Below are positions 44,223 through 56,000 of a stretch of DNA of 64,000 nt, piece by piece. Source of the stretch: Caprella mutica (lineage: Eukaryota; Arthropoda; Malacostraca; Amphipoda; Caprellidae). The notes below the pieces were generated by a model. It saw only the letters and a program-made list of their open reading frames with translations. It had not been told where the DNA came from and ran no database searches. A program made the translations under genes and the position numbers. The first letter of the stretch is position 1. Every line of letters starts with the position of its first letter. The DNA lies in the NCBI GenBank assembly GCA_947561585.1, contig CANNZV010002520.1, positions 31,231 through 95,230 on the forward strand. Direction: 5' to 3'.

Positions 44223-44347
44223 GAACACAAATTCATACAAGATTATTTTAATTTTGAAAATTCGTATTTTCTGAATTTTATTGATTTCTTTTTTAAATTT
44301 CGATTTTTTTTTTAATTCGATTTTTTTTTAAATTTCGATTTTTTTAA
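44223..44347. other. AT-rich spacer with T-tracts
   Basis: Repeated AAATTTCGATTTTTTTT stretches; nothing else seen. Confidence 0.4.
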
Positions 44348-45173
44348 GGGCACCGTTCCTAGATTTTGAAAAGTTTTTTATTGTTGAAGCTACGGTTGTG
44401 AAACTTTGTACACACATATTAAATGAATTCTAAGATGTTTTTGTGTCTTGACATTTTTTCGATTCGACCCATAGAAAACGAGTTATTCGAATTTCGAACC
44501 GTGTGTAAATTAATAAATGGATACTACAATTTTGTAGCTATGACATTATGTTTTTTTGCATTCGATTCTCCACAAGATTCTCTACAAACTGTGGAAGCGT
44601 TTTTTTAATTTTTCAAATTATTGAAATTTTTAGTGAAAAAAAAAATTGAAAAAATATAAATGTCAAAATTAAATATTTTGAAAAATAATTTGAAAATTAA
44701 ATAAAACTCTCCCAGAGTTTGTAGAGAATTCCGGGGAGAATCGAATGCAAAAAATCGCAATGCCGTAGCTTCAAAATTGTAAACGCCTTAGGCTTTTGAA
44801 TTACAAGATTTTTAGATCTCTGAACTAAAAGAAAATCCCATTCAAAGTTTGATAATCTGACACGCTGCATACGACTCCTGTGAAGGTTTGCGGGTAACTG
44901 AGGGGCATACTTTAGTGTGCATCTGATTAGTGGCACGTTAGATACCAGATATAGCGAGATAATTAATTATTACAAATTATAATTGACTGAGAGTTGGTCT
45001 TTAGAGTACATATTGACTCCCTACCGCTCGGTCCCCTTTCTCCCTCTCCCCAGGGGGTTAGAGTAACATGAGAGCTCTGATATTTTGCACACAGTATAAG
45101 AAGGTTAAAAAGCAACTATTTACAAAATAATATTTTTTCTTTAATTTTGCCATTTTTCCCGGGAACGGTCCCC
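44348..45173. mobile_element. TTAA-flanked non-autonomous DNA transposon (826 bp)
   Basis: It begins GGGCACCGTTCC and ends GGAACGGTCCCC, inverted, with TTAA on both sides (44344-44347 and 45174-45177). TTAA targets are used by piggyBac and Kolobok elements; a GGG terminus is closer to Kolobok. An internal inverted pair is TGCATTCGATTCTCC / GGAGAATCGAATGCA. There is no transposase. Confidence 0.75.
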
Positions 45174-45177
45174 TTAA

Positions 45178-45539
45178 AATTATATTCTAAATTCAAATTT
45201 CTTCAAACTATCATAAACAAAGTATTTAATATTACTGTTCAATCAATATGCACGGTGGCGCTAAAAAAGGAAACCCATTTTCAAACTAGTTTATTTTACA
45301 AACTATCGAACCTAGAAATTTTATATAAACATAATTTGTGATAATCTGTTAAGAATTACGACAAAATTAAACATCATGCAGCGAATTAAAAAAAGTTAAA
45401 TAAAAAGGGCTTGCGCGAGGACGAAAAACACAAAAAGTTCATAATAGGAATAATTTATTTCCATATGGTAGTAGTAAAAATTAAATCCTACTACTTTTCA
45501 TTCAATTTTCGTCTTTGTTATTGACTCTTTCATTCATGG
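45178..45539. other. Spacer, no gene seen
   Basis: About 360 bp, AT-rich, without an element or frame I can support. Confidence 0.4.
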
Positions 45540-46033
45540 AAATACATCTCCATCACCAATCGCGATACCTTCTACAGAATGTGCATTTCTTTGCAGAAAC
45601 CATTTTGCAAAATTTAGACGGTGCGGTTAATCAGTTCTAAGAGTTCGAGTCTTACATGCTTCATGAAAGGATGATATTTCACATCGTGTTTAACAATTCG
45701 GTGAAATGTCTCTTAAATGATATCTAATCCTTACTTTCGAATCGATGTTTTTAGGTTTTCAATAAACTGTTCATGAACAAAATTAATGTTTTCATGTGTT
45801 CATTCTTTTCCCCTGCGACATGATCACTTTTTGTTCAAATTTAAAGCGGTTTCTTCAGTTTTGAACTTTATAGTTTGTGGAAATCTTTCCAGAAAGCGTT
45901 GTTCAAAATGAGGTTGAACCTGTGTAAAGCTTCCAGTGTTTAAAAAAATTGTCACAACAAAAACTCTTTGTTCTTTTGAAAGCTGCATTTTGAGGGTTTC
46001 GAATAGGAAATCAACTTTCTGATGGTGATTCAT
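45540..46033 (-). pseudogene. Mariner-like transposase relic with DUF4817-like N-terminus
   Basis: The minus strand opens at 46033 with a 69-codon frame containing SKEQRVFVVTIFLNTGSF and HFEQRFLERFPQT. This resembles the helix-turn-helix (DUF4817) start of mariner-type transposases common in arthropods. Beyond the stop, other frames give TSIRK, then HRIVKHDVKYHPFMKH and MEMYFHE, matching the later part of the same protein family in order. Several stops and frame changes intervene, so the copy is an old fossil. Confidence 0.65.
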
Positions 46034-46540
46034 TTTTTATTTTCTCTTATTTGTTACAAAAAATAATAAAATATATTGCTTTTACATCCATTTAAAATGA
46101 ATTAAACCTGTTATGAACTTTTTTTCGTATATTTCCTATAAAGCCCATTATAACCCATTATAAAGCCCATTATAACCCATTATACAACCCATTATAGTTT
46201 ATAATAATACTCATTGGACAAATTATATCCGGTACCTAATTAGTAAAGGAAACAAAAATATATTTAAAAAAAATAAATAAACGAATTAATGTTGATTTAA
46301 TTTTTAATAATAAAATAATCGAACAACAATAATCATTTTAAATACTAATCATTTATAATTATAATTATTATAGATATTTTGAAATTATTCTGGGTACACG
46401 ATGACAAATTTGTAAAATTTGAAAATGATAGAAAATTAGAAAACTGTGATTCACACTAAATGTGATTCATCAGAAATTAAACTTTTTCGTTAATTTACAT
46501 TCTTTACCAGAAATTAAAATGTTTGGATTATTTATAGAAC
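46034..46540. other. AT-rich spacer
   Basis: Contains a short AACCCATTATAAAGCCCATT repeat near 46140-46200; nothing else seen. Confidence 0.45.
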
Positions 46541-46750
46541 TTCATATTGAAATTAGTGAACTTCATATTAAAATTAGTGAACTTCATATTGAAGTTAGTG
46601 AACTTCATATTAAAATTAGTGAACTTCATATTAAAATTAGTGAACTTCATATTAAAATTAATGAACTTCATATTGAAATTAGTGAACTTCATATTAAAAT
46701 TAGTGACCTTTATATTAAAATTAGTGAACTTCATATTAAAATTAGTGAAC
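46541..46750 (+). repeat. 21-bp minisatellite (GAACTTCATATTAAAATTAGT), ten units
   Basis: Ten 21-bp units with A/G variants. Both strands stay open because 21 is a multiple of three; the resulting heptads (ELHIKIS) look helical but there is no other gene evidence. Confidence 0.9.
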
Positions 46751-47040
46751 CATTCACTTGGCACATTAGCAACAACAAAAATTGGTGGTTTTACATGGAC
46801 ATTATTCTACCAAATCACGAAAAATAAAACAATGGAGTATAAAATTAGTATTTCAACAAAATTGTTTCTATTCATTTTCAATATCAATCTAACATCAAAA
46901 TACACTAAGTGCGAACGTACGGAAAAGTTCTTTCTCTTTCAATCATAAACATATTCATATATATTGTCAAATTACATTTTCTGGCTTAATAATTACATGT
47001 TTGAAATTATATCAAATATGACACATCAGGCAGTGACTGG

Positions 47041-50000
47041 TTAAAGGCTCTTCATGACGTCATCAAACTTCATTTTTTTTGAAGGAGAAGGCCACTTCTT
47101 CAACAGATGGAGCTTATAGCACTGGAAGGTCTCCTCGTGTCTTTTTTCACAGACGAAGCAATAGGTACCTTTCCCTCTGAAAAGTAGAAATATTTAACAG
47201 GGCAAGAAGGAATTATTCCTGGGATATTAATGGAATATTTCAGACAAGAAGGAATTATTCCTGGGATATTAAGGGAATGTTTCAGGCAAGAAGGAATTAT
47301 TCCTGGGATATTAAAGGAATATTTCGGGCAAGAAGGAATTATTCCTGGGATATAAAGGGAATATTTCAGGCAAGAAGGAATTATTCCTGGGATATTAAGG
47401 GAATATTTCAGGCAAGAGGGAATTATTCCTGGGATATTAAAGGAATTTTTCAGGCAAGAAGGAATTATTCCTGGGATATTAAGGGAATATTTCAGGCAAG
47501 AAGGAATTATTCCTGGGATATTAAAGGAATTTCCCAGGCAAGAAGAATTTAATAATGGAAAACTCCTTCAATATCCCAGGAGTAAATCCTTTTTGCCTGA
47601 GTAGGGTAACCACTCAATTACCGAACACTCACAGCACTCGAAAAGTGGGAGTTAACGTAGGTATGATCCAATGTGATCTTCAGAACTTTCTGTTGAACTA
47701 TTTATTATAATGTATCTCAGCACCCACTTTCCGAGTACTGAGAGCCTTGTTAAGTGTCCAATAACTGAGACGTAACCCCATTATATCAGAAAGTTTTTGA
47801 AACCACATCTTGCGAATGTATTTTAAGTTAAAAAACATTTTTATAAAAAGAAAAAATTGAAAACTCAGAATTTCAAAATGTATAAGGGAGCTTTTGTAAT
47901 TGTAATTTCTTTATTAGATTGTTATAACAAACTTTAAAATTAAATATTTTTACTCATTTAATAATAATATTTTTATTCCTGAAATAAGTATCCCCTTACT
48001 TTTTAATTTCAACAAAGGAGATTTCTTCAGTGCTATTATATGTCCTTATTCCAGAATCGAATAATTTTTTCAGGAGTTCCTCCGCTTCAGAAAAAGTTAA
48101 AGAACATCTTTGAAGATACAGACTGTTGAACCTGATAGAGTGGGAGAACATGTTCAACACTTGCTATTGTGGAAAAAGAATATGGAACTTAATTTATATG
48201 GAAAATTAATATGAAACTTCATTTAATGGAAAATTAATGTGAAATTTCTTTATATGTAAAAATAATATGGAACATCATTTTATGAAAAATTAATAGGAAA
48301 TTTCTTTTTGTTAGAGAATAATATGCAATTTCCTTTTGTTAGAAAATAATATGGAATTTCTTTTTGTTAGAAAATAATATGGAATTTCTTTTCTTTAGAA
48401 AATAATATGGAATTTCTTTTTGTTAGAAAATAATATGGAATTTCTTTTCGTTAGAAAATAATATGGAATTTCTTTTTGTTTGAAAATAATATGGAATTTC
48501 TTTTTGTTAGAAAATAATATGGAATTTCTTTTTGTTAGAAAATAATATGGAATTTCTTTTTGTTAGAAAATAATATGGAATTTCTTTTCTTTAGAAAATA
48601 ATATGGAATTTCTTTTTGTTAGAAAATAATATGGAATTTCTTTTCGTTAGAAAATAATATGGAATTTCTTTTTGTTTGAAAATAATATGGAATTTCTTTT
48701 TGTTTGAAAATAATATGGAATTTCTTTTTGTTAGAAAATAATATGGAATTTCTTTTCGTTAGAAAATAATATGGAATTTCTTTTTGTTTGAAAATAATAT
48801 GGAATTTCTTTTTGTTAGAAAATAATATGGACCTCGAGTTTATGGAAAAGTGATCAGAAGGTTGGTTTTACAGAAAAATAATATGGAACATGAATGTATA
48901 AAAAATAATATGGAACATGAATGTATGAAAAATAGTATGGAAAATGAATGTATAAAAAATAATATGGAACATGAATGTATAAAAAATAATATGGAACATG
49001 AATGTATAAAAAATAATATGGAACATGAATGGATAAAAAATAATATGGAACATGAATGTATAAAAAATAATATGGAACATGAATGTATAAAAAATAATAT
49101 GGAACATGAATGGATAAAAAATAATATGGAACATGAATGTATAAAAAATAATATGGAACATGAATGTATAAAAAATAATATGGAACATGAATGTATAAAA
49201 AATAATATGGAACATGAATGTATAAAAAATAATATGGAACATGAATGTATAAAAAATAATATGGAACATGAATGTATAAAAAATAATATGGAAAATGAAT
49301 GTATAAAAAATAATATGGAACATGAATGTATAAAAAATAACATGGAACATGAATGTATAAAAAAATAATATGGAACATGAATGTATAAAAAATAATATGG
49401 AACATGAATGTATAAAAAAATAATATGGAACATGAATGTATAAAAAATAATATGGAACATGAATGCATAAAAAATAATATGGAACATGAATGTATAAAAA
49501 ATAATATGGAACATGAATGTATAAAAAATAATATGGAACATGAATGTATAAAAAATAATATGGAACATGAATGTATAAAAAATAATATGGAACATGAATG
49601 TATAAAAAATAATATGGAACATGAATGTATAAAAAATAATATGGAACATGAATGTATAAAAAATAATATGGAAAATGAATGTATAAAAAATAATATGGAA
49701 CATGAATGGATAAAAAATAATATGGAACATGAATGTATAAAAAATAATATGGAACATGAATGTATAAAAAATAATATGGAACATGAATGGATAAAAAATA
49801 ATATGGAACATGAATGCATAAAAAATAATATGGAACATGAATGTATAAAAAATAATATGGAACATGAATGTATAAAAAATAATATGGAACATGAATGTAT
49901 AAAAAATAATATGGAACATGAATGTATAAAAAATAATATGGAACATGAATGCATAAAAAATAATATGGAACATGAATGTATAAAAAATAATATGGAACAT

Positions 50001-53000
50001 GAATGTATAAAAAATAATATGGAACATGAATGTATAAAAAATAATATGGAACATGAATGTATAAAAAATAATATGGAAAATGAATGTATAAAAAATAATA
50101 TGGAACATGAATGTATAAAAAATAATATGGAAAATGAATGTATAAAAAATAATATGGAACATGAATGTATAAAAATAATATGGAACATGAATGGATAAAA
50201 AATAATATGGAACATGAATGTATAAAAAATAATATGGAACATGAATGTATAAAAAATAATATGGAACATGAATGGATAAAAAATAATATGGAACATGAAT
50301 GTATAAAAAATAATATGGAACATGAATGTATAAAAAATAATATGGAAAATGAATGTATAAAAAATAATATGGAACATGAATGTATAAAAATAATATGGAA
50401 CATGAATGTATAAAAAATAATATGGAACATGAATGTATAAAAAATAATATGGAACATGAATGTATAAAAAATAATATGGAACATGAATGTATAAAAAATA
50501 ATATGGAAAATGAATGTATAAAAAATAATATGGAACATGAATGTATAAAAAATAATATGGAACATGAATGGATAAAAAATAATATGGAACATGAATGTAT
50601 AAAAAATAATATGGAACATGAATGTATAAAAAATAATATGGAAAATGAATGTATAAAAAATAATATGGAACATGAATGTATAAAAATAATATGGAACATG
50701 AATGTATAAAAAATAATATGGAACATGAATGTATAAAAAATAATATGGAACATGAATGTATAAAAAATAATATGTAATTCTTTTAATGGAAAAATAAAAC
50801 AGTACAACTCCTCTATAATTAACCATCCTGATTAGTGGAGTCTTAGTAATGAATTACCCTCAATAATGAATATAAATTAGAAAAAGGAATATAGTTTGTA
50901 ACTTTGTGTAGTCTGACAAAAAATGACCATCAGTTTTCCATGCATTTCTCGACTTCTATACGGTGGTAGGTAATTTGATACCCGGTAATTAGATACCCGG
51001 TAATTTGATACCCGGTAATCTGATACCCGGTAATCTGATACCCGGTAATTTGATACCCGGTAATTTGATACTCGGTAATTTGATACCCGGTAATTTGATA
51101 CCCGGTAATTTGATACCCGGTAATTTGATCCCCGGTAATTTGATACCCGGTAATTTGATACCCGGTAATTTGATACCCGGTAATTTGATACCCGGTAATT
51201 TGATCCCCGGTAATTTGATACCCGGTAATTTGATACCCGGTAATTTGATCCCCGGTAATTTGATGCCCGGTAATTTGATCCCCGGTAAATTGATCCCCGT
51301 TAGTTTGATCCCCGTTAATTTGATCCCCGTTAGTTTGATCCTCGGTAATTTGATCCCCGTTAATTTTTATCTGATAATTTTATCCGCGGTAATTTAGCCC
51401 CCGGATACAGATATTATATTAAAATTCAATAATATAAAATAAAATACGATTAAGGTACTTTTACTTAACTTTGCATAAAATACTAATGGAACAATGAAAA
51501 TACTCACAATTTTATTTTAATTACAAAGATTACTTTTCCATGAAAAGTTCATTTTCCAGTTGTGTGGTTTTGGACCTTCTTCCACCTAACACGTCATATA
51601 GTGACCTAGTTGTAGTTCATTATAGAGGAGTTATACTGTATGAACCCTTCTTTAATGGAACTTCATTTTTTGGATATAGAATATGGATTCTGTTTATACA
51701 ATCTTACGTTCTGGAGTCTTTGGAGGATTCATCTGGAGCCAGATGACGTATGATGTGGAAGGCATTATCTTGAGCATGGGCAAGTACATCTACCAAGTAG
51801 AGGAGTGGGGGAGAGTCAAACAGTCCTCTGGGTAAAGAACTCATAGTCTTGTAACTACTGGAACCACTGTACTTTACCTTGAATCCTGAGAGTTAAGATT
51901 GTCATTAGGTTGCGTAGCAATTCCTGAATACTCAACTTAGGTTATGATAGGGAATCAGAAATTTCGAAAGGCTTCATCGATATATATGTAAAGTGAAATT
52001 GTCCACCTTCAGAATACTAAGAGTGTTATAGTTCAGAGACGTTGTTGAGGGTTTTTAAACCGATTTGAATAGTCCAGAAAATATATTTTGAAAGTGATTA
52101 ACTAATGAATTGGATACATATTATTGACACATGGCTTACTCAAATTATCAGGGGGTCAATTTACCGGGGTCAAATTATCGGCCACGGAACAGTTCATCCC
52201 TTTAATACAAATAAAAGAATCTAGTACATATTCAAATTTACCCAAAGAGTAAAACAAAGAATAAATTGAAATTCATTGAACGAAACTAATTCCAATTAAA
52301 TTCGAAATTTGTGTTAACAGCAAACCTTCGTATCAGAGTTAGACCAACATATTACTAGACAAACCGCGTATTAGACATAGATACTTTGAAACTGTACGGG
52401 AAAAAACCTCGTAATAGACAAAACACAATTTTTGGGACCTGACAGTTATTGTAGTGTAAATATTACTAAGTTCGACATGAATCTCTCTTCGAATAGTGAA
52501 TGATAGTAACTATACGTTATTTTATGACAGAGGCTGTGTTAAAAAAAACCACGTGATGAATTACACAAAACTAGATACAGTGAATACTATGCTAAAGTGT
52601 GTGATCTTAAAGTGATAGTTTATCTATCCTAATAATTTCCCTCGTGTGTTTATTTATTTATTTGTTTGGTGTCCGCTTTTACTCTACGGGTATTAAACAT
52701 GAAGAATGTAACTATGATATGCACGGGAATATATTGATATGAATATGAGATTTAAATTCTTATGAGTTAATTCAATTTATTTATATGAATATTATCTATT
52801 AAATATAGTAGTAGATTATGCAGAAAAATAAATTTTAATTGATTTCAATTCACTAAGAGACATACAATAAATAAATCACTATTGTAGACTACATCAACAT
52901 TTTGATAGATTACTATTGTAGACCGTTATTTTTAACGGGCAAGTACACTAGTTTAGAAAATTATTTACACCGATTTTGAATTTATTTTTTAACGTTCTAT

Positions 53001-56000
53001 AAATTTGTCAGTCTAAGGAGTTTATTGCATTTTAGGACTTTATTGCATTTTAGGAATTTATTGCATTTTAGGAATTTATTGCATTTTAGGAATTAATTGC
53101 ATTCAAGACTTTGTTGCATTTTAGGACTTTATTGTAATTTAGGACTTTATTGCATTTTAGTGGTTATGTACAGATCTCACCATAAAGTATGGATTTAGTT
53201 GACTATTTATGGGAACCACTTAATTACCGCACACTCACAGTACATAGGTCCTGAATCGATGTGAACTTTAGAAATATCTAATTTGCTTAACATTACCTGT
53301 GTTAACACCCACTTAAGGGCCGTACACACGTAGGGTTTTTTCAGTCTTTCCACCAGACTTTTTTCTCCGCTTTTCCACCAGACTTTTGATTCAAAAGTCA
53401 ATAGCATCCACACGTGGATTGACTTTTGAATCTCGTGGATTTACACGTGCAATTAACTACTCATATCGGCGTCATAAGCTCTCCACATTTTTTAAACTAG
53501 GTACCTACTAACCTAGGTTATAGGTAGTTAGTAACTTTTAACTACATTGGATAGTTAAAATTACTAATTACTTGGGTTAGATATTTACTAATTATATAGG
53601 TTAGTTACTTTTACCTAGAATTATTAATTACTAAAGAACTATCCTACCTAGATTACTAAGATTAGTTAGTTACTAATTAACTTAGTTTGGAAATTTTTAT
53701 GAAGTTTATTACAATAATTAGTTATAAACTAACCGAGATTATTTTAATTTAATTTGATTTAATGATTAACCTAACCCACTCAACAAATGTAATTTAGCTA
53801 TTATATAAAGTTTAGGTAAAAGTGTTAATACGTAGGTACCATAAATATGTATTGCCGATTGCGTTATAATAAAAAAATGAAGGCATTGGCTTATAGGTAA
53901 TGTGTTGAAATGAATAAAATAAAGATAGTGATGTGTTATTTTACTAAAATATATTATAGGTACTAAAAAAAGTTTTAAGAAACATTATTATACTATCAAT
54001 TTTACTGGCAGTCTTTTATAAAAAGATGAAATTTTTTTACCTCAAAGGTAAAGAAATGAATGGAGCAAAGATTGGCTAAAAATGAACACCAATCCTGTTA
54101 TTTTAGAATATAATTTATGAGTTGACAGTAGCTATACGGAGATTTCCAAAATTGCACCTCTTGATTGGGGGAAAATAATAGAACATGTAGGTTGTTGAAA
54201 AGTCTCGGACTTTCGGTGCAAAATTTAAATCTCGTGGAAAAAGTGGGAGGGGCTTAGCAAAAAGTCCGGTGGAAAGACTGAAAAAACCCTACGTGTGTAC
54301 GGCCCTTTAGCGACTACTGTGAGCCTAATTAAGTGTCCGAGTACTGTAACGCCACCCTCTACTGGTAAAAAATATGCCATGTGGCGGATTAACGACTTGA
54401 TTCCCTTCGTTGTAGCACCATAATAACTTACTGATACCGAGGCTTTCTTCTGATAATATTTTGAGGTTCAGATCTTCCATCAGTGGAAAACTGACGTACA
54501 TGAATGGCATTCCTCTACTCTTTTCTTTCAGCACTTTTAGGTTTTCATTGGAGTTGATGCAACCTTTGAAATCGGATACCACACAGCTGAAAAATATTAC
54601 AACTTAGAGGATGATGTACATTGTAGAGTTCTACCGGTTCTAGGTATATTCCACCCCGGAAAAAATCACCCCGGATAAATTCAGTAAAGTAAACATTTTG
54701 TCACTATGGAAACTACACGAGGAAGGAAGGACTCAGACCCCCAAACACACCGCTAACGTAACATAAGGTGAATGTGTATTTAGTAATAACATAGAGTGGG
54801 ATTTACAGGTGTGAACTTTACAGGTGTGATCTTTGCAGGTGTGAACTTTACAGGTGTGATCTTTACAGGTGTGATCTTTACAGGTGTGATCTTTGCAGGT
54901 GGGATTCACTGGTGTGATTTTACAGGTGGGATTTACAGGTGTGATTTTATAGATGTGAATTTTACAGTTGTGATTTTACAGATGTGAATTTTACAGGTGT
55001 GATTTTTACAGGTGTGATTTTTACAGGCGGGGTTTTTACAGGTGTGATCTTTACAGGTTTGAATTTTACTATACTGAATTTCACAGGTAGGATTTTTATA
55101 GGTGTGAGCTTTACCGAGATGAGTTTTACCTGGATGAGTTTTTCCGGGATGAGTTTTACCGAGATGAGTTTTACCGGGATGAGTTTTACCGAGATGAGTT
55201 TTACCGGGATGAGTTTTACCGAGATGAGTTTTACCGGGATGAGTTTTTCCGGGATGAGTTTTACCGGAATGAGTTTTACGTGGGTGATTTTACTGGGGAG
55301 ATTTATACATTGAGATTTTTACGGGGTGAAATATACCGGCCATCAAATTTACCTTTTTACCGAACAAAGCCAGCAACATCTCAGTTACCTGACACTCAAT
55401 TAGGCACACAGTTCTCGGAAAGTGGGTGTTAACACAGGTAATGATTGGCCAATTAGAATTTTCTAAAAGTCAGATTGGTTCATAATCTACGTTAACGTTC
55501 ATTTTCCAACAACTGAGAGTGTCCGATATTGGAGTTGTTACTTATATTGCAATTAAATAAAACTGAGATAAAAATTTACAAAGAGTGAATTTATTTCAAT
55601 GGAAAACTAATGTTGAGGGAAATTCAAATATAGTTTGGTAATTAAGTACTTAACAAAATTGAATTAAATAATTAGTATTTTTATTTGAATAATTAATTTA
55701 ATTAACTAATCTAATTATTGCAAACTTACTTTATTTCACGAAGATCCCTAAACATTTCATCACTCAGGGGCTGAAAATTTTCATAACTTTGCTCAAAATA
55801 CAACTCCATTTCCTTGGGTGGAGGAGATGCATTCAGTGACTTTGATAAGAATTTTCTTCTCTTCTCAAGTTTCAAACATTCTTTAAGAGCAGTAAATTGA
55901 CTTGCAGAAGATATCCAATAGCCATCTCTTGCATCAACATAGGCAGACAACATTTCCACAGTTGTTTCATTATAATTTGCACTGCTAATTAAATCGAGAC

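Noticed and set aside
46462..46948. Coiled-coil-like heptad frames (ELHIKIS) on both strands
   Set aside because: Product of a 21-bp minisatellite; no splice signals, start context or conservation to support a gene.
48840..50826. Open frames of up to 655 codons on both strands, rich in IHSCSILFF or MEHECIKNN
   Set aside because: They are translations of the 27-bp satellite. Several frames are open at once, which follows from the period being a multiple of three with no stop in the unit.
51540..51746. 68-codon plus-strand frame with a faint FKBP-like look (VVVHYRGVILYE)
   Set aside because: It is partly antisense to NLR exon 5, has a stop in the left copy, and shows no FKBP core residues beyond the short match.
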